Shown here in pieces: positions 26,600-36,426 of a DNA stretch of 64,000 nucleotides. The notes below the pieces were generated by a model. It had not been told where the DNA came from. It did no database searches and was given only the letters and a program-made list of their open reading frames with translations. Numbering within the stretch: position 1 is the first letter of the stretch; every line of letters starts with the position of its first letter. The position numbers were made by a program, and so were the translations under genes. The DNA lies in the NCBI RefSeq assembly GCF_001306115.1, contig NZ_LGCL01000040.1:1-64000 (forward strand). The letters run 5' to 3'. Origin of the DNA: Ornatilinea apprima. GTDB lineage: Bacteria; Chloroflexota; Anaerolineae; Anaerolineales; Anaerolineaceae.

Positions 26600-28480
26600 A
26601 TGAGCAAAAAAACTGACCTTCGCACTTTCGTTGAACAGCGCCCGTGGATATCCACACTGGCTGCCACATTGGGCATGGTTGTCTTTCTGGTTCAGGCGCT
26701 GTATTACGCTCATTTTTTTGACGTTACCATGGATGAAGGCACTTACTTAATCAAGGGCCTGTTATTCTTGCGCGGCGATTACCGACCGTTCGAGGATTAT
26801 GGACCCTGGACGAATAAAATGCCGCTGGCTTTTCTGATCCCCGGTGCGGCGCAGATGATTTTTGGCGCGGGTTTACGAACAGGCCGGTATTTTTCGATCT
26901 TCTTAAGCATGCTCATGCTGGTTGGCACCTGGCTGGCCGCGCGCCGGCTGGCGGGGCGCGGGTGGGCGGCGCTGGTGGTGGGAGTGATGGCGGTCAGCTC
27001 GGGCGCGATTGTCTATTACTCTCAGGCGATCAGCCAGGTGATTTCGGCCTGCCTGCTGGCGTGGATGATGGTGCTGGTCTTGGGAGGCGACCGGCCTTTG
27101 TGGCAGGTTCTCCTGGGCGCGGCTCTGGGCACGCTGACGGTGATGACCCGCCAGAATCTATTGCCGGTGGTGCCTATTTTACTTCTGTACATATTCTGGC
27201 AGTATGGCAGGCGAACAGGCTGGCTGGCTGTGGGCGTCTCTGCTGTGTTGCTGGGCGGGTTTCACGCTCTGTACTGGCCGGACATTATCAAAATCTGGCT
27301 GCCCTGGACACCGAAATTCATTGTTGAATGGTTTAATCTAAGCCGTTTTTCGATTGGCGGTTTGAAGAGCATCGCGGCGGTCAATTTGAGTTTCTGGACG
27401 CGCTTTCAGGTGTTCTGGGAAGGCTTTCGCATTTATTTTGCCATGCTGACCGGTGTGGTGATTGGGCTGTTGAATTGGCCGCGCCGCCAGGATTGGAAAA
27501 GCCCGGCCGCGTTTAAGTCTGCATTGCTGCTGCTGGTTCTGTTTGCCGTGCTGTTTGCTTCGCACCTGTGGGCCGCCTTGATGAATGACTACTGTGTTTA
27601 TTGTTACAGTGGCTATATCGCTTTCTTCGCGCCCATTGGCCTGATCCTGGTGATTCTGCTGGCCAGCCAGCCGCGCCAGCGGCGGCCGGGGTGGATGGCT
27701 CACCTGCTTACGCTCGGCTCTCTGGTGATCATCGCGGGCGGGACGGGATTGAACGCTTACAAGATGTTCGGTGATTGGCTGATGAAGATGCAGGTTCCGC
27801 GCGTTCGCGGTTTGACCATCCAGGCGGGCACAATCGAGTTATGGAAATTGTTTGAGAATAAATTCGGCTGGAGCTATGAGTTTCTGGAACGGCTGCTGCC
27901 CGGTTTGTTTGTCGGCGGGGCGACGCTGATCTTCATCATTCTGTTTGCCCTGGTATATTTTTCCTGGCTCCGGCGCAAAACCAACGCCGCTTTCGCGACC
28001 CTGGTTTCCGTCGTGTTGATCGCGGCGGGCAGTCTCTTTTCACTGTTCCCCATGCCGGGCGGCGCGAAAAGCGAGCTAAACTGCCAGGAGGACGTGATCG
28101 CGGCGCATGAGAAAGTGGGCGCTTATCTGCGCGAGGCCATCCCGCAGGGCGCGCTGGTTTATTGGGAAAATGATGTCTCTCCGCTGCCGTTGTTGTATAT
28201 GGGCAAGGTGCGCCTTTTCCCGGCGCAGTTGAATCACGAGCACAACCGCCGCAATGGAGGAGACCCCGACAAGCTGGCGCGCCTGGGCTATTGGAACGAC
28301 GAATTGGCCCTCGAATGGTCAGGGCAGGCGGAATATTTGTTGATTGCTGACTTAATGGTGGAAGACCTGCGCCAAAAAGGGATCATCCAGGCGGGGATGG
28401 ATGAACAACAACCCACTCCGCAACTGATGCGGTGCCGCCGACAGTCGATTATCCACATTTTTCAGAATCCCCGGCCTTGA
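26600..28480 (+). CDS. Tandem GT-C glycosyltransferase paralogue 2
   Basis: A 626-residue paralogue of the neighbours on both sides: TMDEGTYLIKGLLFLRGDYRPFEDYGPWTNKMPLAF in the first loop, CVYCYSGYIAFFAPIGLI mid-protein and LVYWENDVSPLPLL in the soluble end. A GGAAG site precedes ATG 26600. All three paralogues keep the same length and the same acidic first loop, so they are probably all active and may differ in donor or acceptor. Confidence 0.75.
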   Translation: MSKKTDLRTFVEQRPWISTLAATLGMVVFLVQALYYAHFFDVTMDEGTYLIKGLLFLRGDYRPFEDYGPWTNKMPLAFLIPGAAQMIFGAGLRTGRYFSIFLSMLMLVGTWLAARRLAGRGWAALVVGVMAVSSGAIVYYSQAISQVISACLLAWMMVLVLGGDRPLWQVLLGAALGTLTVMTRQNLLPVVPILLLYIFWQYGRRTGWLAVGVSAVLLGGFHALYWPDIIKIWLPWTPKFIVEWFNLSRFSIGGLKSIAAVNLSFWTRFQVFWEGFRIYFAMLTGVVIGLLNWPRRQDWKSPAAFKSALLLLVLFAVLFASHLWAALMNDYCVYCYSGYIAFFAPIGLILVILLASQPRQRRPGWMAHLLTLGSLVIIAGGTGLNAYKMFGDWLMKMQVPRVRGLTIQAGTIELWKLFENKFGWSYEFLERLLPGLFVGGATLIFIILFALVYFSWLRRKTNAAFATLVSVVLIAAGSLFSLFPMPGGAKSELNCQEDVIAAHEKVGAYLREAIPQGALVYWENDVSPLPLLYMGKVRLFPAQLNHEHNRRNGGDPDKLARLGYWNDELALEWSGQAEYLLIADLMVEDLRQKGIIQAGMDEQQPTPQLMRCRRQSIIHIFQNPRP

Positions 28481-28502
28481 GCCAGGCGGAGAAGGACGTG
28501 GG

Positions 28503-30377
28503 ATGATACTTATTGGTGCCCGCAATTGGAGGCAAGGCAAGTCCGGACGCTGGCTGCGGCTGGTCGTGATTGGGGCTGCAGTTCTGATCTTTTTTGCACA
28601 GGCCTTTTTCATGGCGCGCTATTTTGATGTAACCATGGATGAAGGCACTTATTTGTTAAAGGGATTTCTCTTTCTCAAGGGAGATTACCAGCCTTTTGAA
28701 GATTACGGTTTGTGGACCAATAAAATGCCGCTGGCGTTTTATATTCCTGGTCTGGCCCAGTATCTTTTTATGCCCGGCCTTCAAACGGGGCGGTATTTTT
28801 CCATTTTTCTCAGTGCGTTGATGCTGATAGGGTTGTGGCTCACGGTGAGGCGCAACGCTGGCAAGAACTGGGCAGCAGTGGCGCTGCTCGTTTTCGCTTT
28901 GAATACCGGGACGGCTTACTATTACATGCAGGCGATTACCCAGGTGATCACGGCTGCGCTATTGGCCTGGGCGTTGTATTTCTTGCTGGGTGAGGGGAGA
29001 ACCCGCCTGGAACTGGGCTTGGGAGCGCTGCTGATGGTGATGGTGGTTTTCACTCGCCAAAATCTGCTGCCGGTGCTGCCATTAGCGTGTTTGTTTGTTT
29101 TCTGGCAGCATGGCTGGCGGCGCGGATGGCCGGCGATAATCGGAGCGGTGGTTGTCTTTGCCGGTCTGCATTTGCCATACTGGCCTAATATCGCTCGCAC
29201 CTGGTTGGAGTGGCTGCCCGGTTCTGTGAAAAGATGGATTGGTTACTCAACCCTCTTTCCTTCCGCGGGGTTAACACCGATCGCCCGGCAGAAAATGTCC
29301 TTCTGGAGCCGGTTCTTTGTGTTCTGGGAAACTTACCGCATCTTTTTCGCGCTGCAGGCTGGCGCTCTTTTAGCGGTTTTGGCCTGGCCACGGAAAGGGC
29401 ACTGGAAAAGCAGCGCTGATTTCAAGTCGGCGGTCTTTTGCGGAGTTAACTTCCTGGTTTTACTGGTCATCCATTTTTGGGCGTCGCTGTTGCGAGATGA
29501 GTGCGTGTATTGTTACCCCGGCTATCTCGCCTTCTTTTTGCCGTTTGGAATCATATTTGTGGTACTGTGCCTGAAGTCCGCGCGCCGGCGGCTTTTGCCT
29601 GTTGCCCAGGGCGCGGGCGCCCTTTTGCTGCTGGTTTCGGTGGCGGGGCTGGGGTACAGCGCCTATAAACCGCTCCAATGGGTCGTCGATTTGCAAGTGC
29701 CGCGTGTTCGAGACTTGCGGATTCAACCCGGAACAATTGAACTCTGGCGGCTGCTCTCCAATAAATTTGGCTGGGCTTATGACGTGCTGGAACGGATGCT
29801 GCCGGCGGTTTTCGGATTGGCTTGCGGTGGGCTGATTTTGCTTGCGGTCTGGGCGATCTCACGCTGGGGGCGCCGGAAATATGAATGGAAGCACACTGCA
29901 TGGTACGCGGCGCTGGCCATTCTCTTCGCGGGGAATGTTATTTTATCCATCCCTTATCCGGGTGGCGCGAAGAGTGAATTGAACTGCGAATCCGATATCC
30001 TGGCCAGCCACGAGCAGGTTGGGCAGTATCTGAAAAGCGTGGTGCCGGCCGGGTCGCTGGTCTATTGGGAGAATGATGTTACCCCGCTGCCACTGATCTA
30101 TATTCCAGACGTGCGCGTTTTCCCTGGCCAGCTCAACCATCAATTCAGCAAGGTGGTTGGCGGCGATCTGGATATTGTGGCGCGCAAAGGATTTTGGAAC
30201 GACGAGTTGGCCGCCCGCTGGGCGCTGGAAGCCGATTACCTGTTGATTGCCGATTCACAGGTGGAACGCCTGATGGATCAAGGGATCTTGACCAGGGAAA
30301 TGGATGAAATTGGTGAAAGCCCCATCACTACCGGCTGCCGGGAAAAGTCGACCATTCATGTTTATAAAGCCAGGTAA
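28503..30377 (+). CDS. Tandem GT-C glycosyltransferase paralogue 3
   Basis: A 624-residue paralogue: TMDEGTYLLKGFLFLKGDYQPFEDYGLWTNKMPLAF in the first loop, ECVYCYPGYLAFFLPFGII and LVYWENDVTPLPLI later on. It follows paralogue 2 by 22 bp and ends 15 bp from the convergent glycosyltransferase-like gene. Paralogues 2 and 3 look closer to each other (RTGRYFSIF) than to paralogue 1, suggesting two rounds of tandem duplication. Confidence 0.75.
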   Translation: MILIGARNWRQGKSGRWLRLVVIGAAVLIFFAQAFFMARYFDVTMDEGTYLLKGFLFLKGDYQPFEDYGLWTNKMPLAFYIPGLAQYLFMPGLQTGRYFSIFLSALMLIGLWLTVRRNAGKNWAAVALLVFALNTGTAYYYMQAITQVITAALLAWALYFLLGEGRTRLELGLGALLMVMVVFTRQNLLPVLPLACLFVFWQHGWRRGWPAIIGAVVVFAGLHLPYWPNIARTWLEWLPGSVKRWIGYSTLFPSAGLTPIARQKMSFWSRFFVFWETYRIFFALQAGALLAVLAWPRKGHWKSSADFKSAVFCGVNFLVLLVIHFWASLLRDECVYCYPGYLAFFLPFGIIFVVLCLKSARRRLLPVAQGAGALLLLVSVAGLGYSAYKPLQWVVDLQVPRVRDLRIQPGTIELWRLLSNKFGWAYDVLERMLPAVFGLACGGLILLAVWAISRWGRRKYEWKHTAWYAALAILFAGNVILSIPYPGGAKSELNCESDILASHEQVGQYLKSVVPAGSLVYWENDVTPLPLIYIPDVRVFPGQLNHQFSKVVGGDLDIVARKGFWNDELAARWALEADYLLIADSQVERLMDQGILTREMDEIGESPITTGCREKSTIHVYKAR

Positions 30378-30392
30378 TACCCGCACCGGGTG

Positions 30393-32348
30393 CTATTTAA
30401 CCGTGAACAATCCCCACAAATCGGATTCCGCGATTTTTTCCAGATAAGCCGCGTCCTGGGGCGGGTACGTGTCCGATAAATACACCAGCATATAGTCGAT
30501 CTGCTGCGCCTTAACCCAGCCCCGGTCACTGATCTTCTCTGGGGGATACACTGGTATCAGCGTCCGCTCAAAGCGCGGACCAAAGAAGACGTAATCCGGG
30601 TAGTAATCTTTTTGGCTGGCAATCCCCAGTGTCGCGTCAGAGGGCACTTTTTTCTCCACCATCTTAAGCGTATCGATGAAATAGTAATTTTGCAGGGTCA
30701 TCATCCCGCCGCGATCCAGGCGCCAGATCGAGCGGTGACCTTCCAGGGGTTTGGCCGGGTTGAGCAGGACGCAGCTGATCAGGGTGGAGACAGCCACCGC
30801 GCTGACCAGCCAGCCCACCCATACAGAGGCGCGTTTGTGCCCTAACCAGTCCGCGGCGAGGGGGGCAGCCAGAGCTGCTGCGGGCATGAAGTAACGCCCC
30901 TGGTAAGGGTCCCAGCCTGGGCGGAAAAGAATATCAAAAATGAGAAATGAAGCAAAAAACAGGAAAGCGCTGATGCGGTAAAGGTTTTTTTGCCGCAGGC
31001 CGTGAATGAATTCCACCAGCAGCCAGGGGACAAGCAGTAGAAAGCCCAAAGGACCATACCAGGCTTCATCTTCTTGCAGCAAGTAACGTCGGAGCAGCTC
31101 AAAGTGATGGCCCGGGTAGGAACTCTTTTCTGATTCCACGTCGATATTCAAAGCCGAAAACACCGGTTTCATCAGGGCGGCTTTGGCCTTAATCCCATAT
31201 CCCCACAGCGGATCGGGCAGCCCGGCGAGGTCGGCCATTTGATACAGCAGGCGCGAACCGTTAATCAGGCTGCTTTCGACCAGACTGTCCGAACGTAAGA
31301 TGCCGGTGGACTGCTCCACGGCGGCTTTTGAACCCAGGGGGTTGCCAAAGTGAATCTGGTTGCTGATAAAGATTTGTGATCCAATCAGCCCGAAGGCTGT
31401 CAGTGAGGCGGCGGCCCACACCAGCAGGTGTTTGAATGGGATTTGTTTGAAAACCAGCCAGGCCAGCAGCGCGGCGAGCGCCAGTGCGGGCAGCAAGAAG
31501 AAAATGGTCTGTTTGGTGCCCACTCCCAAACCCAGGGCCAACCCAGAGAGCAGCACGGATGAAAGGGTTTTCTCTTGCAGGGCGAGAAAAAAGAAATAGA
31601 TCGCAACGCTGAAAAGGGCGCAAATCACCAGATCATTCTGGGTGGTGGTGGATTGCAGCATAATGGCCGGCAGAGACAGGAAAACCAGCCCGGAAAAGAC
31701 GGCCTGAGAGATGGTGGCTTTATTCAAGCGCGCCAACCCGACAACAGCCAGGGCAGCGGCTAGGGCGGCAAACCATTGGGTGAATCCAACCAGCCGGTCA
31801 GAGCGGGTGAAGAGCACACTCCAAAACATTTGCAGTTGAGCGTTGACCGGGTAGGTGATTTGCCAGATGCGCGGTGTAGACCAAGGGAAGTAACTGCCGC
31901 GCTGCAGCCAAAAACCAACCCGCGACAGGTGGGTGGAGAGGCTGTCTACCGTATTGGGGGGGACGTATAAGTTCAGAAAGGCATTGAAGAGATAACCCAG
32001 CCCGGCTGTCAGCGCCAGCAACGGGAGAAAGGCGTTTTGGAAAGTGATCTTCTGCGATCGGATTTGCCGCGCCCACCAAAGGATGCAGCGCCAAAGCGCG
32101 AATGGATCTGGCCGGCCCTTCTTGACCCAGAAGGCCAGCACCACCATCAAGAAGAGGGTGTGCAGGCCGAGGAGGATGATAGGTTGGTTCATTACACCCA
32201 ACAGATTGGCGATGTGCAGGCTTAAGGCGATGTTGGTGAAGCAAAGCAGGTAAACAGCCAGAATTTGCGATACCAGCCCGCGCAGTGGCAGCAGAGAAAC
32301 CAGCCATAAGGCCGTGAATAAAACCAGGGCAAAGGCCAGTGCGATCAT
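30393..32348 (-). CDS. GT-C/ArnT-like membrane glycosyltransferase
   Basis: A 651-residue protein with about 12 helices. ATG 32348 has AGGTGAG 9-10 nt upstream. A TTG two codons earlier is also possible. The first loop NTVDSLSTHLSRVGFWLQRGSYFPW resembles the DxxxxHxxRV motif of ArnT-like lipid-linked sugar transferases. It differs from the three tandem paralogues in sequence and direction. It presumably glycosylates a lipid or surface polymer outside the membrane, with unknown substrate. Confidence 0.65.
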   Translation of the reverse strand: MIALAFALVLFTALWLVSLLPLRGLVSQILAVYLLCFTNIALSLHIANLLGVMNQPIILLGLHTLFLMVVLAFWVKKGRPDPFALWRCILWWARQIRSQKITFQNAFLPLLALTAGLGYLFNAFLNLYVPPNTVDSLSTHLSRVGFWLQRGSYFPWSTPRIWQITYPVNAQLQMFWSVLFTRSDRLVGFTQWFAALAAALAVVGLARLNKATISQAVFSGLVFLSLPAIMLQSTTTQNDLVICALFSVAIYFFFLALQEKTLSSVLLSGLALGLGVGTKQTIFFLLPALALAALLAWLVFKQIPFKHLLVWAAASLTAFGLIGSQIFISNQIHFGNPLGSKAAVEQSTGILRSDSLVESSLINGSRLLYQMADLAGLPDPLWGYGIKAKAALMKPVFSALNIDVESEKSSYPGHHFELLRRYLLQEDEAWYGPLGFLLLVPWLLVEFIHGLRQKNLYRISAFLFFASFLIFDILFRPGWDPYQGRYFMPAAALAAPLAADWLGHKRASVWVGWLVSAVAVSTLISCVLLNPAKPLEGHRSIWRLDRGGMMTLQNYYFIDTLKMVEKKVPSDATLGIASQKDYYPDYVFFGPRFERTLIPVYPPEKISDRGWVKAQQIDYMLVYLSDTYPPQDAAYLEKIAESDLWGLFTVK

Positions 32349-32758
32349 GAACAATGCTCACCTGAGAACTTGAGTGGATAGGATCAGACCTCAGGATTAT
32401 ACCATTACCCGTCTTGTACCCACTTCAGTCCACAGACAGGAGGCAACCCCCTGCAAAGGTTTCTTCTCGAAGTTGCTATTTGAAAAAAAGAAGTAAATCC
32501 GTCATAATTTAAGTAGTTGCGCAAGTCGAATAAATGGTTGTATGATGTGATATACCTGCCTGTGCCAGAGGCAGCCGCACAGCAATGCTGGGCAAAGACA
32601 TCCAGTTTTCATTGCTCCCCCTTTGCGCTGGAACCATTCTGATCAGAACCAATGAATGGATTTTTAGCCGCACTAATCCAAACCGGCCATTAAAGCTCAT
32701 CAAAACCGCATCGAAGATCATCGCATCCTTCACTCATTGACCAAAGTGGAGATGTTTT
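32349..32758. other. 410-bp intergenic region between divergent genes
   Basis: It separates the minus-strand ArnT-like gene from the plus-strand ABC operon. On the minus strand TATAAT (32401-32396) is a possible -10 element for the ArnT-like gene. No matching -35 and no clear promoter for the ABC operon were found. The short reading frames here lack coding character. Confidence 0.5.
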
Positions 32759-33706
32759 GTGTTTCGATACCTGGCCCGCAGAGCTTTAGCGCTCCTTCCT
32801 GTTTTCTTTTTAATGACCATCATTGTATTTCTATTAATCCGCCTGGTCCCTGGCGATCCAGTGGATGTGATGTACGGCGGCGAAGGACTGAGTGAGGAGC
32901 AGCGCGCCGCGCTCGAGACTCAGTTGGGAATTGACCAACCGCTGGCGCTTCAATACTTGCGCTGGTTGGGGCGCGCGTTGACAGGCGACCTGGGGCGCTC
33001 TTACAAGGCGCAAATGCCGGTACTTGATCTGATCTTACAGCGTCTACCGGCGACCCTTTACCTATCGGTGGCAGCGCTGCTCTTTTCTGTAATTATCGCC
33101 ATTCCCCTGGGCATTCTCTCGGCGGTTAAACGCAATACCTGGATTGACCTTTCCGCAATGATTTTCGCCATTTTTGGAATCTCCCTGCCGCAATTCTGGT
33201 CAGGGATATTGCTGGTATTAATCTTTGCCGTAGGGCTGCGCTGGCTGCCTTCGATCAATTATGTGCCGCCCACGGATAATTTTGGACTGTTTCTCCGTCA
33301 CCTGCTGCTGCCCGCTGTTACTTTGGGATGGTCGCTGGCTGGAACCACCACGCGGCTCACACGCTCCAGCATTCTGGAAGAGTTAGGCAAAGATTATGTT
33401 CGCACAGCGCGTAGCAAGGGCATGCGCGAGCACGCGGTTCTGTGGGGGCATGTCTTACGCAATGCCCTCATCCCAACCGTCACCATGATTGGGCTACAGA
33501 TGGCGTTTTTAATTGGCGGAGCGGTGGTAGTGGAATCGGTGTTTGCCTGGCCGGGAATTGGCTTGCTGGTGGTGGATAGCATTTTCGGTAGAGATTACCC
33601 TGTTGTGCAGGGTGTTATTCTGACCGTCGCGGTTTTGGTGGTGGTAGTCTCCTTGATTGTTGATGTCATCTATACGGTTCTCGATCCACGCATACGGTTT
33701 GATTAG
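32759..33706 (+). CDS. Peptide/nickel-type ABC transporter permease (DppB-like)
   Basis: A 315-residue membrane protein with six helices: MFRYLARRALALLPVFFLMTIIVFLLIRLVPGDP at the N-terminus and the EAA-type loop DYVRTARSKGMREHAVLWGHVLRNALIPTV facing the ATPase. The start is GTG 32759 with GTGGAG 7 nt upstream. It precedes the binding protein and the second permease, an order known from dipeptide and oligopeptide importers. No ATPase gene is in the operon, so the ATPases must be encoded elsewhere or shared. Confidence 0.93.
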   Translation: MFRYLARRALALLPVFFLMTIIVFLLIRLVPGDPVDVMYGGEGLSEEQRAALETQLGIDQPLALQYLRWLGRALTGDLGRSYKAQMPVLDLILQRLPATLYLSVAALLFSVIIAIPLGILSAVKRNTWIDLSAMIFAIFGISLPQFWSGILLVLIFAVGLRWLPSINYVPPTDNFGLFLRHLLLPAVTLGWSLAGTTTRLTRSSILEELGKDYVRTARSKGMREHAVLWGHVLRNALIPTVTMIGLQMAFLIGGAVVVESVFAWPGIGLLVVDSIFGRDYPVVQGVILTVAVLVVVVSLIVDVIYTVLDPRIRFD

Positions 33707-33797
33707 TTGTTTGTGGTTAAAGGGCGGCATTGAAATCTCTCCGGCGCTGGAGAGGGCCCCTTAAGAGAAAGTCTGTTCACAATTACTGGAGGGTAAG

Positions 33798-35456
33798 ATG
33801 AAGAAAAGAACGTTTGTTTGGCCGATAATGCTGGCGCTCATGGTTGCCGTTATTGTTCTGGCGGCGTGTGCCCCGGCCCCCGCGGAGACGGCCGTGCCCG
33901 CAGAGCAGCCGACTCAACCACCTGCGGCGGAACCCGCTCAACCCACACAGCCTGAGGCTGCTACCGAAGCCCCACCCGCAGAAGAAATGGGACCCAAAAG
34001 GGGAGGGACGCTGACCTTCGCGATGAAGGAAGATGTTACCTCAATGGATCCGTTGAAAGCCATCCAGTATGGCGATATCCGCCTGAATGTTTTAGTTGCG
34101 CAGCAATTGGTGGCACCCGACCGGGATGGCAAGTTTGTGGGTGTTCTGGCAGAGAGCTGGACCGCTTCAGAAGATGGCAAGGAATGGATTTTCAATTTGC
34201 GCAAGGGCGTCAAATTCCACAACGGCGCTGAGATGAAGGCTGATGATGTGAAATGGGTCTTCGACCGCATTATGGCCGAGGACTCGGGCGCGGCGATGCG
34301 CGGCACTTTCACTGGAATTGGCCTGGTGGTGGAAGTGGTGGATGACTACACGGTAAAGATGACGATTGAAAGCGGCCAGGGACCATTCTTGAGTTACCTG
34401 GCGCTGCTTAACCGGTCGGCAATTGTGCATAAGGATACCTATGCGGAAGATGGTACCGTTCCGGCGATCATCGGCACCGGCCCATTCAAAATGGTTGAAT
34501 CAAAACCGGGCGAGCTGTACCGGCTGGCTAAATTCGAGGATTACTGGAAGGAAGGTGAGCCTTACCTGGATGAAGTGGTGCTGCGAGTGATCACGGATCC
34601 CAGTGTGCGCTTGAACGCCATGCGCACCGGCGAAGTGGATATGGCCGAAGAGCTGCCCATCGCGGATGTGAAAGCTCTGGTGGATAACCCTGACCCCAAT
34701 TTCACCGTGCAGGTGTATTACTTTAACTCGGGCGCCCGTTTTGTCTTGAATCACACACGCCCGCCGTTCAACAATCTGGAAGCCCGCAAAGCGGTGCAGT
34801 ATGCCTTTGACCGCGAAGCGTATAACGAGGCGGTGTATTTCGGATTGGGGCAGGTTCACAACCAGCCCTTTGTGCCCAATGACGGCTGGTATCTGGATGT
34901 GCCGATGGTGATGCCCGACCTGACCAAAGCCCAGGAGGCTTTTGCTGCCAGCGGCCTGCCGCAGGGAACAGAAATCACCATGCTGTTGATGGCCAACCAG
35001 AAAGACGCGGCTGAGATCATTGACGCGATGCTTTCTCAGGTGGGATTCAAGGTTAAATTTGAAATTGTCGACTCGGCGGCCTGGACGGCGCGTGGGCAGA
35101 AGCTGGACTACGATCTGCTGATGGGCACGATGACCGGCATCTTTGACCCCGACCGGCCATACGGCTATCTGCAGAGCACATCGGGTGGCAACTGGCTGGT
35201 GGGCGGCTATAACAACCCAGACATGGATGCCCTGGTGATTGCCGGTCGCGGCGAGTCCGACATTGAAAAACGCAAAGAGATCTACAGGCAGGTGTTGACG
35301 CTTAACCAGGAAGATGTGGCTACCATGTATGTGGTCGGCCTGCCGTGGGTGGAAGCCTGGCAAAATTATGTCAAAGGTTACCAACCGGGAACGTCACCGG
35401 TGTTGATGATGATGGATGCTTCGGATGGTTTGAACACAACCTGGTTGGACAAGTAA
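33798..35456 (+). CDS. Peptide-type ABC transporter substrate-binding lipoprotein
   Basis: A 552-residue family 5 solute-binding protein. Signal peptide ends at the lipobox LAAC, so Cys24 would be lipidated. A Pro/Ala/Glu-rich linker (25-65) tethers the domain. RGGTLTFAMKEDVTSMDPL opens the binding domain, with GKEWIFNLRKGVKFHNG and FDREAYNEAVYFG further along. The partner M20 hydrolase suggests a peptide or N-acylated amino acid as ligand, but the specificity cannot be read from sequence. GGAGGG lies upstream of ATG 33798. Confidence 0.93.
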   Translation: MKKRTFVWPIMLALMVAVIVLAACAPAPAETAVPAEQPTQPPAAEPAQPTQPEAATEAPPAEEMGPKRGGTLTFAMKEDVTSMDPLKAIQYGDIRLNVLVAQQLVAPDRDGKFVGVLAESWTASEDGKEWIFNLRKGVKFHNGAEMKADDVKWVFDRIMAEDSGAAMRGTFTGIGLVVEVVDDYTVKMTIESGQGPFLSYLALLNRSAIVHKDTYAEDGTVPAIIGTGPFKMVESKPGELYRLAKFEDYWKEGEPYLDEVVLRVITDPSVRLNAMRTGEVDMAEELPIADVKALVDNPDPNFTVQVYYFNSGARFVLNHTRPPFNNLEARKAVQYAFDREAYNEAVYFGLGQVHNQPFVPNDGWYLDVPMVMPDLTKAQEAFAASGLPQGTEITMLLMANQKDAAEIIDAMLSQVGFKVKFEIVDSAAWTARGQKLDYDLLMGTMTGIFDPDRPYGYLQSTSGGNWLVGGYNNPDMDALVIAGRGESDIEKRKEIYRQVLTLNQEDVATMYVVGLPWVEAWQNYVKGYQPGTSPVLMMMDASDGLNTTWLDK

Positions 35457-35472
35457 TTCGGTTGATTCCCTT

Positions 35473-35499
35473 CCCCAGCCCTCAGAAAGAGGGCTGGGG
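35473..35499 (+). terminator. Perfect hairpin after the binding-protein gene
   Basis: CCCCAGCCCTC (35473-35483), a 5-nt loop and GAGGGCTGGGG (35489-35499) form a perfect 11-bp stem in the 70-bp gap between the binding protein and the second permease. There is no U tract. Such stems often raise the level of the binding-protein mRNA by stabilising its 3' end or stopping part of transcription. Confidence 0.75.
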
Positions 35500-35526
35500 A
35501 TCAAAACCAACGCAAACAGGATTCAC

Positions 35527-36426
35527 ATGGCTCAATTTGATAAAAGTGTTACCGCGCAATTTGACCGGGCAGTGCAAGGAAGCCGGAAGAAGGACACCCT
35601 GTTCGCCCGCCTGTTGAGAAACCGTCTGGCATTGATCGGGATGATCATCACCTTCATTGTGGTGATAACGGCCATCTTTGCGCCGCTGATTGCCCCCTAT
35701 GACCCGTTAAAGATTACGCTGGCTGACCGTCTGCAGCCGCCCAGTGAAAAATATTGGCTGGGTACTGATCATCTGGGGCGCGACGTTTTCTCGCGGGTGG
35801 TTTATGGCGCGCGTATATCGCTGCAGGTCGGGATCGTCTCTGTGTTTTTGGGGACCATTGTGGGGCTGATCGCCGGAGCGGCCGCCGGGTACATTGGCAA
35901 CGGCGTGGATACGGTGATTATGAGCATTATGGACGCCATCTATGCCTTCCCTGCCATTCTGCTGGCCCTGGCTCTGGTGGCGGCTTTTGAGCCGGGGCTG
36001 GTAACGGTGATGACGGCTATCGCGATTGTGCGTATCCCCATTTTTGCGCGCACGGTGCGCTCTTCGGTGCTGGCTGAAAGGGAAAAGGAATACATCGAAG
36101 CGGCGCGCTGCATTGGGTTGAACGGCTTTGGCATTCTGACCCGGCATATCCTGCCGAATATCACCGCGCCGCTGATTGTGGTTACCACCACCTACTTTGC
36201 CGCGGCGATTGTAGTGGAAGCTTCGCTGAGCTTTTTAGGCCTGGGCGTGCCTCCTCCGCAGGCCAGTTGGGGGGTGATGTTGAATGATGGCCGGAAATAC
36301 ATGGAAGCCATGCCGCATGTTGTCCTTTACCCCGGTATTGCGATATCATTAACCGTGCTGGGTTTTAACCTGTTAGGAGATGGGCTGCGGGATGTGCTTG
36401 ATCCGCGGTTGAGGAATATTTCATGA
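35527..36426 (+). CDS. Peptide/nickel-type ABC transporter permease (DppC-like)
   Basis: A 299-residue membrane protein with a cytoplasmic N-terminus (about 30 residues), LLRNRLALIGMIITFIVVITAIFAPLIAPYDP, then LGTDHLGRDVFSRVVYGARISL, the conserved DppC motif, and the EAA loop EKEYIEAARCIGLNGFGILTRHILPN. It pairs with the DppB-like permease. Its stop overlaps the M20 hydrolase start by four bases. Confidence 0.93.
   Translation: MAQFDKSVTAQFDRAVQGSRKKDTLFARLLRNRLALIGMIITFIVVITAIFAPLIAPYDPLKITLADRLQPPSEKYWLGTDHLGRDVFSRVVYGARISLQVGIVSVFLGTIVGLIAGAAAGYIGNGVDTVIMSIMDAIYAFPAILLALALVAAFEPGLVTVMTAIAIVRIPIFARTVRSSVLAEREKEYIEAARCIGLNGFGILTRHILPNITAPLIVVTTTYFAAAIVVEASLSFLGLGVPPPQASWGVMLNDGRKYMEAMPHVVLYPGIAISLTVLGFNLLGDGLRDVLDPRLRNIS

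Noticed and set aside
32509-32733. A 74-codon minus-strand reading frame in the gap before the ABC operon
   Set aside because: No recognisable motif, no ribosome site and no coding bias. It lies in a promoter region.
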